Made by a program: the position numbers and the translations under genes. From Zygaena filipendulae (Eukaryota; Arthropoda; Insecta; Lepidoptera; Zygaenidae), in contig OU015652.1 in assembly GCA_907165275.2 (NCBI GenBank), positions 1,193,001-1,257,000 on the forward strand: a stretch of DNA of 64,000 nt, in the 5' to 3' direction. The stretch's first letter is position 1. Each line of letters opens with the position of its first letter. Below are positions 11,092-22,710 of this stretch, piece after piece. Below the pieces are notes generated by a model. That model did no database searches. It had not been told where the DNA came from and saw only the letters and a program-made list of their open reading frames with translations.

Positions 11092-11599
11092 AATAAAATA
11101 TACATTTAAAATAATATAATAACTCGCAATCAACGCATAAATTATTACCTAGGTAGGTACCTACCTACTGATGTTTAAAATTATTACATACTCGGGCCAT
11201 TCCGACATTATTTAAGGTTCATTGATTACGACCTTTTCCTTATATAAATTGAATAAATAAACGTGATACAAAATCTGATGCCTTTGTTGACAACTGGCAT
11301 ACTAAATATTTTACAATATGCCTAGAGTCACCAATATTATCATTTTTTTTTAAATTAGTAGGTAGGTTACATTAAATTGCTTAAATGTTTTGCAATTTAC
11401 CAAATTCGTATAGATTGATAGGAAAACAACCAAAATGGCAAATTTATTATCTGTGCCTATATCTGTGGCTCTGGTGAGAACGAATACATGTCTTAATGAA
11501 ATGCAACTTATCCGTTCTCAATAGACCCACAGGGCCACAGATACATACATACATCATACATACATATCTTATTATATAACTACTCAGTATACTAGGTTT

Positions 11600-11725
11600 A
11601 TCCCATCCCCATTCCAGGTCGGCAACGCACCTGCATGCCTTCTGGTACTGCAGATGTCTATGGGCGGCGGTAATCACTTACCATCAGGTGTACCACTTGC
11701 CCGTTTGCCCCCTATGACATTAAAA
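11600..11725 (-). repeat. Dispersed repeat (CCGCCGCCCATAGACA family)
   Basis: GTCGGCAACGCACCTGCATG, GTCTATGGGCGGCGGTAAT and CACTTGCCCGTTTGCCCCC, the inverse of the copy at 18,185-18,315. Probably a LINE 3' end or SINE; class not certain. Confidence 0.55.
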
Positions 11726-12008
11726 AAAATAAAAAGAAAAGATCAATGCCCTACCCATTGCCGCAGCTAAGCTAAGCTTTTAAAGGATTTCAAAAAAGAA
11801 AGAGGTTCTCTATTCGACTGCCAGTATGTTTTATTTATCCAACTGTCGAGTCATATAATGAGATCATAATATGTGACGCCTATTAATTATAAATAATATT
11901 GCCATCATTCACTCTCCATTTTAACAAAGTACCTATAGGTACAAGCTCTTTGCTAACTCGTTAAAGTTTAAAGTCTAATAGTGCAGCTAAATAAATCTTT
12001 AAAATATA

Positions 12009-12330
12009 CTAGCTGTTTCTCGTGGTTTCACCCTGTACCCCTTTGTCTGTACCCCTGACAACGTGTACGGAAAGTTTCATGATGATCGGACAAGTCGTTC
12101 CCAAGTTATGGTGTGACCAAAGAAAGTAGGGGTTGATCTTATAAAGTTGAAGAGTTTGTTTGTTTGGTTGAGCGCTAATCTCAGGGACTACGGGTTAGAA
12201 TCGAAAAATTCTTTTTGTATTGGATAGATCATTTATCATTCATACATCATTTATGCAAATGTCAGTATTGGATAGTTGATCACGCTACAATCATCAAATT
12301 AACGCGGATGGAACCGCAGGGCGCAGCTAG
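12009..12330. mobile_element. Pair of Helitron-like fragments in opposite orientation
   Basis: A minus-strand 3' end at 12,009 (CTAG, then GTACCCCTGACAACGTGTAC) and a plus-strand 3' end (GCGGATGGAACCGCAGGG, CTAG at 12,327-12,330). Confidence 0.5.
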
Positions 12331-12349
12331 TTTTTATAGAAAAAGACTA

Positions 12350-12580
12350 ACAGCGGTGCCCAATTTACTTAACATAAGCTGATTAAAGACCCGTCAAAAT
12401 CGGTCCAACCGTTTAGGAGATTCACCTTCGTCAGTTTTGGAATTTCCGCAGGAACTCCAAACTTCTTACATATTCTCCTTCTCCTTACAATAACAAACAC
12501 AACAAAAACAGAATTAGCGAAATTGGTTCAGCCGTTCACGCGTGATGCCGTGACCAATGGAAATTAAATCATGAATAGGT
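12350..12580 (-). mobile_element. Degenerate Helitron-like repeat, subfamily E
   Basis: Shares AATCGGTCCAACCGTTTAGG, CGCAGGAACTCCAAACTTCT and CGTGATGCCGTGACCAA with 16,925-17,080. No terminal CTAG. Confidence 0.45.
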
Positions 12581-12789
12581 ACTAACATCTTTAGATATTC
12601 AAGTAGATATTACTTCTTTCTTTTCACGCTTAAACTAAGTTTGGGTGCTTGACGCGCGGTTACATATAATATACAAGTGTCCAGTTGCAGAATTCAATGT
12701 TTAGAAAATTGAAAAAAAAAACCTACACCTCTAATTGAAAGCAAGCTTATTTTAGTTTAATAACAACAAATGCGGATTTCATTTTTTTA

Positions 12790-13075
12790 AAACCATGTTC
12801 TCCAAATGGCGGCCGCGTCTCAACTCTCAAACACTCATCGAGTCTGGCACGCATGTTTTCGAACACGCGTTTACAGAACGACTGGGGAATCCTGCTGACT
12901 TCGGCTCGAATATTTTCGGAGTTCTGTCACAGTGCTCGGATTGGTCTTAAAAACAAAACTGATTTTAAATACTCTCATAAAAAAGTCACAGGGTGACCTA
13001 GGTGGCCATGCTATGGTACCGTTACAGCATTCATGGACACATTTGCAGTATGAGCTGTGGCGCCGAGACACCGAG
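12790..13075 (-). pseudogene. Decayed mariner-type transposase fragment
   Basis: The minus-strand translation gives WPPRSP followed by CDFFMRVF, a damaged form of the WPPRSPDLTPCDFFLWG block around the third catalytic Asp of Tc1/mariner-like transposases. A shifted frame then reads FCKRVFENMRARLDECLRV, the usual C-terminal helix. The DLTP residues are missing and at least one frameshift is present, so it is dead. Confidence 0.55.
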
Positions 13076-13083
13076 ACCCTACA

Positions 13084-13410
13084 ATGGGCATGTTGACTAA
13101 TTTTTATTTTTAGTCCGTCTTGTAGATTATTAAAAAATATTGCACACGTATTTTTTCTTTTTTTACGTAATCAAAAAATAACGGCAATATATTGAGTTGA
13201 AATTTCGCGTGACGTCACTATTCTGACAGTTTGTATGGCGGTTTTGTGGTTAGTGACGTCACGACCTCCTCATCCTAAACTTTAATGCGCTTTATCTCTG
13301 TATATTTTAATTTATTTAAAAAAGCAAAAAATACGTGTCTAATGATTTTTAATTTTCTAACTGACGGACTAATTACAATTTTGATTTTCAACAGTAGTCA
13401 ACATCCCTAT
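13084..13410 (+). mobile_element. MITE, TAGTCCGTC family (full copy)
   Basis: Nearly identical in layout to 3,735-4,060: ATGGGCATGTTGACTA left, TAGTCAACATCCCTAT right, inner TAGTCCGTC and GACGGACTA, two GTGACGTCAC cores. Confidence 0.75.
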
Positions 13411-13673
13411 TATTTTCAAAATCGCATGCGTCACTTCGAGAAAATAAATCATTTATCTCGATGTAGGTACGTATAGATGAGTATTTAAATCTGCGTTAGA
13501 GGTAGATATGTATGATCTTCATTCCGTGACACGGTCGCTTTAACCTCAGTTCGAGTACGGCAATGAGCTTCATTAGCGTCTGCGCCCAGCGTGGGAAGTG
13601 CCGCTTGCCCGTCACAGCTTCACAATAGTAATGGCGGTCGAACACCGTGACGTCATAATACACTAGGTACCTA

Positions 13674-13905
13674 CTAGCTCTCCCCCGCGGTTTCACCCGC
13701 GCTAATTTCGGAGTTCCTGTGGGAATTTCGGGATAAAAAGTACCCTAAGTACATAAATCACACTGAGGACTACCGTAGCTTCCTATAAGTGAGAGAATTT
13801 TCAAAATCGGTTCAGTAGATCCAGAGAGTACCCCCTATAACGTCACAAACTCACAATTGACAAACTCACAAACTTTAAGTACCTACCTACCTCTTTATAA
13901 TATTA
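13674..13905 (-). mobile_element. Helitron-like element, subfamily C
   Basis: CTAG at 13,674, CCGCGGTTTCACCCGCG, GGTTCAGTAGATCCAGAG, ACCCCCTATAACGTCACAAA. Same subfamily as 4,325 and 6,947. Confidence 0.65.
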
Positions 13906-14070
13906 GTATAAGTACAGATGAGTATAAGTATAGATACGTATAAGTATAGATACGTAATTTTTAAAATGAAACATAAACCAAACTCTCGGATAATTCATAT
14001 TTTCATGTAGATATGTAATTATAGTAACTACCTAATAAATGTGGAAAGAAATAACCGAAACAAAGACAAC

Positions 14071-14240
14071 CCGATTGGCGCAGTAGGTCACCGTGCCTAC
14101 CCGCTAATCAAGAGGTTCCGGGTTCGATTCCCGGTAGGGATAGACTTTGTGTGATGAACGCAGGGTTCCACTTTCCAGTCTGGGCGTGTTTTTATATCCA
14201 TAGTACAATATACATAATATATGTAATAATACTATGTAGT
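14071..14240 (+). repeat. tRNA-derived SINE, copy 1
   Basis: The head has A box TGGCGCAGTAGG and B box GGTTCGATTCC in tRNA spacing, followed by the family-specific body TTTGTGTGATGAACGCAGGG and CCAGTCTGGGCGTG. The same head and body occur inverted at 37,250 and 39,900, so this is a SINE and not a tRNA gene. Confidence 0.8.
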
Positions 14241-14454
14241 ATATTACGTCATTGTGAAGTGGATTTAAAAAAAACTAAACGTAACAAGCAGGTCGGGTGA
14301 ATGACCTTTATATTATACCTACTTAATATATGACTTGTCGGCACATCGGCTACAACACAAGAGGCATCAGTTGATTCATCGGCGCGTATATGTTTCTTGC
14401 GAGATCAGTTTTCATGAATAATTAATTCATTTTATTTAATAACTTACAGATCAC

Positions 14455-14530
14455 TACAAGTATCACTAGCGTTAATTTCGGAGTTTCTTTGGGAATTCCT
14501 GGATAAAAAGTACCTACCCTATGCCACTAA
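14455..14530 (-). mobile_element. Helitron-like fragment
   Basis: Only GCGTTAATTTCGGAGTTTC and GGATAAAAAGTACC remain, reading on the minus strand. Confidence 0.45.
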
Positions 14531-14794
14531 TGGCCGGTTTACACTTCCATAAGTAGTAAGTAGGTGAGTAAGTTCAGTTTACCAACTTACTTAAAAACAA
14601 ATTAACACACAATAAAAATCTCTTTAATTATATTAATATCTATAGATTACCAAACAATTTACGTTATGTGTGTTTTAATGAATTGAATAAGAATCGAATA
14701 TCGAATAACGTAAGTAGTCTTCCCAATATGCCCCATATTTTAACAGCTTATACCCTTTATACTAACTACAAATGCTTGACATACTACAATCATT

Positions 14795-14987
14795 ACTGTT
14801 ATAAATGCGAAAGTGAGTTTATTTGTTTGTTTTTTACGCTTTCACGACTTAACGGCTGAACCGATTATCATGCAACTTTGCATACACGTTGTCGGGGGTA
14901 CAGAGACGGACATAGGATACTTTTTCATTCCGCAATTCCCACGGGAACTCGGAAATGAACGTGGGTGAAACCGCGATTAATAGCTAG
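14795..14987 (+). mobile_element. Helitron-like element, subfamily A
   Basis: ATTATAAATGCGAAAG-like start, CTTAACGGCTGAACCGATTA, GTCGGGGGTACAGAGACGG and a decayed hairpin with CTAG at 14,984-14,987. Confidence 0.65.
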
Positions 14988-15259
14988 TAGGTATCTATAG
15001 TACCTATTATAGTTAAGTAGGTACCTATATTTTTGGCCGGACGGACGTTGCCGGCAGTAATAATGACTCGAAACATAAACGTAGCCGGCGACTGCGTCCG
15101 ACTTGATAAATTAACAAAACCCGATAAGAAATACATACAAAGTTGATAAAGTATATTTGTTCGTCGCACCGTTGAACACGTCGTGTTACACGTATTTAAT
15201 GGTTCTGCGACGTGTCCTATTTCAACTACACACAATCACCACCTATTATCTACATATTA

Positions 15260-15410
15260 CTAGCTGAGCCCCGCCAACTGGAACTCCAAAGTAGCCTAAT
15301 TTACTTCTTTAACCTTCCCTGACCTTCCACAAATATTTCAAAATCAAAATGATCCAAATCGATCCAGCCATTCTCGAGTTTTAGCGAGACAAATGAACAG
15401 CGATAATAAG
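15260..15410 (-). mobile_element. Helitron-like fragment
   Basis: CTAG at 15,260, a broken hairpin, and CAACTGGAACTCCAAAGTAG, a body also found at 16,846. Confidence 0.5.
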
Positions 15411-15411
15411 T

Positions 15412-15535
15412 AATATGCTTTATTGCACCAAAGATTTTTTACAATATTTTAGATAAATTAATTTCATGGCAAATAAGCGGCCTTATTGCTAGAAGCAATT
15501 TTTTCAAGGCAACCTCGACGGGATTGCAGGTACAG
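15412..15535 (-). mobile_element. LINE 3' untranslated end
   Basis: TATGCTTTATTGCACC, GCGGCCTTATTGCTAG and AGGCAACCTCGACGGG; same family as 1,147 and 18,788. 5'-truncated. Confidence 0.6.
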
Positions 15536-15589
15536 AATATGTATTAATAATTTTTATATTTAGGTAGGTAGGTATATATATAAGACACA

Positions 15590-15745
15590 GAGCTAAAGTT
15601 TGTGAGTTTGTGAATTGTGAGCATGTGAGTTTCTGTCGTTGTTGGGGGTAATCTCTGGATGTACTGAACCTATTTTGAAAAGCTACGGTAGTCCTTTACT
15701 GCTTTTTATCCAGAGATTCCTACGGGAACTCCGAAATTACCACAC
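15590..15745 (+). mobile_element. Helitron-like element, subfamily C, 3'-truncated
   Basis: TTTGTGAGTTTGTGAATTGT, GTTGGGGGTAATCTCTGGAT, ACGGGAACTCCGAAATTACC, then breaks before the hairpin. Confidence 0.6.
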
Positions 15746-15899
15746 ACATACAATTAATTACACATAGATAAAGTATAAATTAAATAAAAACCTATAAAAT
15801 ATTAATTATTATGGTTTGGTTGAGTCCGGCTACGGGGCAAGTCCAACTCCCGTGTTCGGGAAAAAAATTTAAATTGAAAAAAAAATTATTTGACACAAC

Positions 15900-16378
15900 A
15901 CAAAGAAGAAAAGTAAGAAGAAGAAGAGAAATCATTTATGTGGAGATAGAGCCTACAATTTTAATGCTATAGAATTATAGGCATTCGGCGCACGTGCAAT
16001 TTCATAGGTGGTGGAACCATGTACAATGTACATACCCGCTATGTATACATAATTATACTTAACAATATTGTTGGTTTTCAATCTCGAACGGAATTTTTAA
16101 AGAAACAAGAATTCTTTTAGAATAAAAAAATATTGAACTGCTCTATACCAATTACATAATATTAATTGTATTAATGTTGATGTGTGCAATTCTATTTATA
16201 AATTATGTAAGAAATTTCTAATTAATTTAAATTAATTAACTTACCGCCGCACTCAGACAATGTACCTACCTACCTAATCATTATAGTACCTACTTAAACA
16301 GTTTGGTTTTTAAATTTTAGAACCGAACATTTGGAAATGGAACCGCTCAAATAATCAGTACCTATTATTTATTATTAT
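15900..16378. other. No gene seen
   Basis: AT-rich spacer with purine-rich AAGAAGAAGAG runs at its left end. No convincing exon or element boundary. Confidence 0.35.
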
Positions 16379-16379
16379 T

Positions 16380-17080
16380 AGCGGATCCCTCAGTTTTACC
16401 CGGGATAATTTCCCGCGGGAATTTCGGCATAAAACGTACCCACCCTATATCCTTTTCTGTACCCCTTAGGTACAACGTGTATCCAAAATTTCATGATGAT
16501 CGGTTAAGTAGTTAAGGCATGAAAGGTGAGACAGACAGACCGAGTAACTTTCGAACTAATAATATCTAATACTAGTTGTTTCCAGCGGTGTTACCAGCGT
16601 TAATTTCGGAGTCCCCGCGGGAATTCTGGGACAAAAAGTACCCTGTGTCCTTCTCTGTATCACTGATAACGTGTATGCAAAACTTTATGATGATCGGTTG
16701 GCCTGTTAAGGCGTGAAAGTGTAAAAACAAACAAACAAATAAACTCACTTTCGCAATTATAATAGTACCTAATATAGGTACCTCATATAGTATCTCTAAG
16801 TGTAGCGGTATACAATAATTACTCGTGGAAAAATAATATTGTAAACTAGTTGTGCCCCGCGGTTTCACCCGCGTGAGTTTTTTAATCTCCACAGGAACTC
16901 CAAAGTAGCCTAATTTACTCCTTATAACATCAGCGTCAAAAGTCAAAACCGGTCCAACCGTTTGGGAGGTTCACCCGCGTGAGTTTCGGAGTTCCCGCAT
17001 GAACTTCAAACTTCTTTTATTCTGCTCTTTACAATAATAAACATCACCCGTGATGCCGTGACCAAAGGAAATAGGGATTC
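16380..17080 (-). mobile_element. Cluster of four Helitron-like copies, all minus strand
   Basis: Copies at about 16,380-16,545, 16,572-16,760 (CTAG at 16,572), 16,846-16,925 (CTAG at 16,846) and a subfamily E piece at 16,925-17,080. Head-to-tail, each with its own GAGTTCCCGCGG-type segment. Confidence 0.6.
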
Positions 17081-17206
17081 ATTTGTAGGTAGGTATATTT
17101 TATATAGATAGTGTACTATCATGTACCTATATACTGTGTACCTAAAATTCATAATTTTTGCCTAAACTTTGTAGTGCTCTTGCAGGGTTTTAGTTCTGAC
17201 ATAAAA

Positions 17207-17441
17207 TGGACATAGATAAGCAATAGTGTGTTAACCCACAATGGAGAAATTTTGAGTAAATCGTGTTTTAAAAGTAGGAGCGCCATTTTGTGTCAACATT
17301 TTTATGTTCAATACTTAGTTACATATTTAAACAATTTAATAAGATAAACACAATTAAAAAAGGTTCTCTAACTTTCAATAAATCGTTCTGAATCAATAAC
17401 TTCATTTTGTGGGTTAACATGTTATTGCTTATCTGCGTCCA
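17207..17441. mobile_element. MITE, TGGACATAGATAAG family, copy 2
   Basis: Ends TGGACATAGATAAGCAATA and TATTGCTTATCTGCGTCCA; interior GCGCCATTTTGTGTCAAC shared with copies 1 and 3. Confidence 0.8.
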
Positions 17442-17489
17442 AATAATAAGTGGCACAGAGTAAGATTACCTACGCTTTCTAAAAAATCC

Positions 17490-17672
17490 AACAGCCGCAC
17501 TCAGAGTAGGTACCTACTTAATTTTAAGTAAAGATTTGAATAACAAAACTGTTGCACTCAGAGACGTTCATTAAATTACCTAATGCTAATTGGCATTCAA
17601 CTAAATTTAACTTAATTAGTTAAATGCCAATTGACATCAATTTAATTAACGTCTCTGCGTGCGGCCGTAGGA
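17490..17672. mobile_element. Palindromic MITE, GCCGCACTCAGAG family
   Basis: GTTGCACTCAGAGACGTTCA pairs with the inverse of AACGTCTCTGCGTGCGGCCG. The interior is a further palindrome around TTGGCAT and ATGCCAA. A partial relative is at 21,150. Confidence 0.65.
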
Positions 17673-18184
17673 AATGTTTCTAATGGTCCAAATTTAGAAA
17701 AAGAAAACATAAGTTTTGACGTGACTGCAGTAGTAGTAGTACGCTATTTTTCAAACTGTCAGTGGTCATAACTGCTCTTTCCGTGAACTAATTTGAGATG
17801 GAAGAAAATCATATTTGGTTTCAAGCATAGAATTAACAGGCACAAAACGGCATTCAGCACGCGCTGTCGTGGAATTGTGTGGTGGAACCACATGACTAAA
17901 TCTAGTGGTCTCGTGCTTCTCGCAGGGTGCTTGTTCGCTTTTTTTTTATATTTACCAAATATTAAAAAAAAAATTATTAGTTAATAATTTATGCTAATAA
18001 ATATGCCATTACATTTTTTGTGTGAAATTCTTTCTTAACTATCGAGCTAATATAATTACGGTAATAATTATAGGTACCTCTAGAGACAGCTGCAGCTGTA
18101 ACCACGCTGTAACTAGTATGTAACTAGGTATAGATAAATAATATACAATTTAGATTTGCATCAATTTTATTCTATAGGTAAGAT
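17673..18184. other. Unassigned, no gene seen
   Basis: Contains (GTA)n near 17,732 and a moderately GC-rich patch at 17,840-17,930 with no sustained coding pattern. Confidence 0.3.
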
Positions 18185-18315
18185 AGTTTTTTTTTTATGT
18201 CATAGGGGGCAAACGGATAAGTGGTACACCATGGTAAGTGATTACCGCCGCCCATAGACATCTGCAACACCAGACGGCATACAGGTGCGTTGCCGACCAA
18301 GGAATGGGGATGTGA
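18185..18315 (+). repeat. Dispersed repeat (CCGCCGCCCATAGACA family)
   Basis: GGGGGCAAACGGATAAGTGG, ATTACCGCCGCCCATAGACA, ACAGGTGCGTTGCCGACC; inverse of 11,600-11,725. Confidence 0.6.
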
Positions 18316-18787
18316 GTTTATTAAAACTGAAAACAATTTTACTATACGAAATAAATACTTAGGTACCAAAATCTACATCTAGTAGGTACTTATATATTTT
18401 AGAACAAACCTGCGAATTTTATAAGTAATGCACACACAATTCACAAACCAACCAAAACTTATTTCAGAATCAACCTAGCGAATTTAAACTTAACTTTGTG
18501 TAAGTATAAATAATTTTAAAAGATTAATTAACTTCTATGACACAGGAAGGCATAATTATTGGTCACTTCGATTTTGCCTCCACAAGTTTCCCGCCAAACG
18601 CGATACCTCTGACAGACGTTTGTTCGGAAACGTCGCGTTTCGAGCACTGATTAATAATTTATTTGTATTCGCGAGCGATTGCTTACGTTTTTTCCTACGA
18701 CTACGAGTAATTTTTCCGCTTTAGTATAGGTAGCTAACTCTTGTAGGTACTTTCGACGAGATGTACTAATAATATTGTAAACATTTT

Positions 18788-19415
18788 GTTTGATCAAATC
18801 AAATCAAATCAAATCAAATATACTTTATTGCACACACAGTAGAAGACACAATATTTACAAAACACAGAAACTTAAGGATACGTACAATGAGGCGACCTAT
18901 ATCGCTGAAAGCAATTTTTTCATATAGGCAGCCTCCTCCGGTAGAGAGAGATGTAAAAAGAAAGGTAGATAGTGCGGCATTAATAACTACATAATACATT
19001 TCAATAATAACAAAAATATATAAATACTGATATATAGATACGAGAAAGAGTAGAAACTACGTAAACTTACAACATACAGATACTTATACGTAAATAATTA
19101 TATATTAAAAACAATAAACAATACATAATACTATAATAGAAAATGATGCGAATACGAATTTTATGTGCTAACTGGAAGTCAGATTGTGTTCCTTCAGTAG
19201 CTCCCTGAATATCTCCAGCGAACGAGCCGCTCTGATAGGCACAGGTAGGGAATTCCAAAGCCGTGCGGCTCGAACAGTGAAGGAATAATCATAGAATTTA
19301 GAGGAATGATCGTTGTTTATCGCTATGACTCTATCTCCCTTTGAGCACGTAGGTAATAGCAGGCTGCAGGGTGGCTGCAGGAGTCTAGGGCGGCTGGATT
19401 TTAGGGGCAGCAAAT
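18788..19415 (-). mobile_element. 5'-truncated LINE with ORF2 C-terminus and (TCAAA)n tail
   Basis: The minus-strand frame 19,413-19,168 reads YDYSFTVRAARLWNSLPVPI followed by RAARSLEIFRELLK, the standard C-terminal block after the reverse transcriptase of CR1/Jockey-like non-LTR elements, then a stop. About 370 bp of 3' untranslated sequence follows, with the ATTGCTT/AGGCAGCC motif, ending in AAATCAAATCAAATC repeats. The rest is lost by 5' truncation. Confidence 0.75.
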
Positions 19416-20747
19416 TTGGGGATCTTGAGATCTTTCACCCAAAAACTACTTCCTGTGCAATCGTTACTAAATCGCTGGGTTTGTTAAACTTACGTAGCAA
19501 CTGACACATCGATGTTATGGGGTAAAAATTTAACAGTGATAATAAAATTAAACAGACGGTGTACGACCTTAGGTATGTCGACCATTCGACCATTTCGACT
19601 CTACAGATGCATCATATTTTTATAGTGCCTCATACCATAGAAGCTTTGGTCGGACGTTCTGAAAAGTGTGGAGAATACCTACCTATATCGAAAAATAATC
19701 AGTTTTTTTTTTATTTGTGACTTTTCTTTCTATGTTAGGCTAAGAACTCGTAAACCACACTACGTATGTTCATGTATAGGTCGGTGAGTGAGCTGAATGT
19801 AATAAATTATTCGAAACTAACAATATTATGTATTCTTCAGCCACTAGAACGGCTGAAGCGGTAGCGTGTAAGCATCGCATACGTATCTTTATGTAGGTAT
19901 TATTTATCAGTCACTAAGTCAGTCACATGGAATCAGAAAACGTAAAGGCATTTATCATCTCGAGTATGATGAATAGTTATCTAAGTAGATAGGTATATCA
20001 ATATCTATTATCTAGCAAGATATAACTCAACCGAAGTAGGTAGTATCTACAGTTACCTACCTATTATTTTATACCGTAGATACTAGAAGAGCACATTGAG
20101 CCTTGATTTTGAAATAACAATTAAAACACAAAGAAAATAATTCGCATAAATTAGAATTTAAAAAATTCTCCATAAGACTTAGTATTAAATATCATGACAG
20201 GGTTACAGGTTAAGTCGACCTAGATCCTTTAAGAGGTTGTAGTTTCCATCATTTCTGACTGATATTTATTACTGATAAATAAACAAATCATTTTATTTTA
20301 TTTTCATATTTATTTTTATTTCTGACCCAAGCGATAAATTATATGTATAAGTACCATTATTTTTTACTACCAGGAGCCTATCATCAAATTTTTATCTAAG
20401 ATTTCTAATAATACCCTAGATTATTATACCTTGTTGGATAGCTAATAAAATGTAAATATTTTAAAGCACATCTGCAGCATAACTGTCATAGATTTTTTTT
20501 TTAAATATTTCGGAAAGAAAAAAATACTTTTAACGAATTTATTTAAATTTTCAATTATTTATCAATCGTCTAATACGACTGACTACGGTTTAGTTAACTG
20601 CAATTTTAGTGTTGAGAATAATAAAGCAACTTATTTACTACACAAAAATCGTAAACAAAATTAATTTAGAGGAAAAAAATTAGGCCAATAGACAAAAAAT
20701 CAGCTATTTAAAAAAAAAAATAAAGTCCAATATCTTGATAACTGTTT
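19416..20747. other. No gene seen
   Basis: AT-rich DNA. No splice-bounded frame, family motif or element end recognised. Confidence 0.35.
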
Positions 20748-20787
20748 TCCAATGTGGGTTAACACACTATTGCTTATCTATGTCCAT
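20748..20787. mobile_element. MITE end, TGGACATAGATAAG family (partial)
   Basis: Only one terminus remains: GTGGGTTAACACACTATTGC, then TTATCTATGTCCA. Confidence 0.65.
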
Positions 20788-21149
20788 GTGTAAATCCGCC
20801 CCTGCATACTTTTTGATGAACTCGCGAACTCGCTTAAACATCGGCAACAATATTTTTTTAATTTCTGTGTGCGGTGGCTGGCTAGTGGCTAACCTTGTTG
20901 TGCGCTCCGTGCGGGGGTGATTTTTTTAAGGTTCCCGTGTACTCACAAACTACTTAGAGATACCGTGTACTTAGGAAACAAATAACTAGCATTCCCGAAA
21001 TTCTCATTTCAAAATTCAAGTAGGTACCTATACTTAATTTCAAAAGAACAAATAATACGGAAAATATTTTTGCGTAGGTACCTAAAACAAATATTTTCCT
21101 TTGGTGCGATACCGAGCCGAAATAATTCCTTCAATATTCATTTAATTAC

Positions 21150-21235
21150 TTAACCTTCTGAGTGCAGTAGTTTTGTTTTTAAAATCTTTACTCTAACTTA
21201 AGTAATCATTGACTGTGAGTGCAGCCGTAAAACTC
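21150..21235. mobile_element. Partial GCCGCACTCAGAG-family MITE
   Basis: CTTCTGAGTGCAGTAG at the left and GTGAGTGCAGCCGTAA at the right, around AAAATCTTTACTCTAACTTA. Confidence 0.45.
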
Positions 21236-21390
21236 CTACTAAAATTTTCCTTATTTCAGGGAATTTTAGCATTATGTCATGGCAACACTGGTATTTAGTC
21301 GGTACCCTCATTCCTATTTGATAAATTAAAGTAGTGTACGCCCACAATTGTTAGTGGGGTTGTGGGTATAAATACTAGTGTCAGCACAGA

Positions 21391-22440
21391 AGAGCTTCAT
21401 CCTACGCCGCTCCGGGATGGTACGCACTGCCATGTGCGTCCCTGCCCCTGAGCGCGAGCTTGGATTCGCAGCAAGCCATGGCACTGCGTGCCGCTGCCGG
21501 AGCTCCGCGCTCCGCGCTTCGTGCCGAACTCTGTCATCCAGAGGGACCTGAGAGTCGAGCCGCTGGGCGAGTTCATCCAACGGCTCACCTCCCGGATGTT
21601 CGGGCGGGCGGATGCGTCGGACCACGAGCACATCCGTGGTCTGGCCCCCCTCCACGCCCGTCCACCCGAGGGGAAGCGATACCCGCGCGAGCTTATCGCT
21701 CGCGATGACCAGCCAACGCTGCCCACCTAGCGTGGCTGACGGAGCCTAGACGCCGCCCTGACGGGCGGCGCCGGTTCCGCCCCGACGATCCACGCGGTCT
21801 TTGACCGCCCCCAGTTCCTGTCCGTGGTGGCGGACAGCGCAGGATTACCCACTGCAGGGGGCTCTGCCCCGACGCAGTTACCTCTGCTGCCTTCCCTTCG
21901 GGGAGGCAGCAAGAGAAGGCCTACGAACGAAAGAGCTTCATTCCTACGCCGCTCCGGCATGGTACGCACTGCCATGTGCCTCCATGCGCGCGAGCTTGGA
22001 TTCGCAGCAAGCCATGGCACTGCGTGCCGCTGCCGGAGCTCCGCGCTTCGTGCGGAACTCCGTAATCCAGAGGGACCTGAGGATCGAGCCGCTGGACGAG
22101 TTAGTTCAGCGGCTCACCTCTCGGATGTTCGGGCGGGTGGACGCGTCGGACCACGAGCACATCCGTGGTCTGGACCCCCTCCATGCCCGTCCACCCGAGG
22201 GGAAGCGATATCCGCGCGAGTTTATCGCTCGCGATGACGAGCCAACGCTGCCCACCTAGCTTGGCTGACGGGGCCTGGACCCGGCCCCGCCCCGACGATC
22301 CACGCGGTCTCTAGACCGCCCCCCAGTTCCTGTCCGTAGTGGCGGACAGCGTGGGATCGCCCACTGCAGGGGGCTCTGCCCCGACGCAGTTACCTCTGCC
22401 GCCTCCCCTCCGGGGAGGCAGCAAGAGAAGGCCAAGGAAG
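21391..22440 (+). mobile_element. Two tandem 3' ends of a GC-rich Jockey-like LINE
   Basis: Two units start with AGAGCTTCAT at 21,391 and 21,932; a third start is at 22,439 (spacings 541 and 507 bp). Each encodes an ORF2 C-terminus ending in GRVDASDHEHIRGL-type sequence, PLHARPPEGKRYPRE and EPTLPT, then a stop (about 21,728 and 22,257). About 180 bp of GC-rich 3' sequence follows with GGGGAGGCAGCAAGAGAAGG. Unit 2 keeps the frame through APRFVRNSVIQRDL; unit 1 is frameshifted before it. The GC content is far above the flanks. Confidence 0.7.
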
Positions 22441-22599
22441 AGCTTCATTCTAGTTACTCTGCTCGACTAAAGTGGTCATAATAAGTGTTCTATTTCTATT
22501 GTGCGGTTGTAATAGCTATAATAGTGAGAATAAAAGTATAGTTAACTAGAGGACTAGTCTTTTCTTTACAGTATCTCCGGAGATAGTCACAAGATGTCG

Positions 22600-22710
22600 A
22601 CGTTAAGGTTGTGCGTATGCCTCTAAAAAGGTGTTTGCAAAATTACTTGATAATGATCGGTTGAGTGAGCGTGAAGTGTAACAAATACATAAACTCGCAG
22701 TCGCATTTAA
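22600..22710 (-). mobile_element. Helitron-like fragment
   Basis: GATAATGATCGGTTGAGTGA and GCGTGAAGTGTAACAAATAC remain from a minus-strand copy; both ends are missing. Confidence 0.45.

Noticed and set aside
14071..14145. tRNA gene with good A and B boxes
   Set aside because: The same head with the same non-tRNA body occurs at 37,250 and 39,900, so it is a SINE; the cloverleaf is not convincing.
19313..19504. 63-codon plus-strand frame
   Set aside because: Antisense to the LINE ORF2 C-terminus at 19,168-19,413.
21727..22259. Overlapping open frames of 97-152 codons on both strands
   Set aside because: They are GC-rich shadows of the LINE 3' ends; only the frame ending PLHARPPEGKRYPRE is meaningful.
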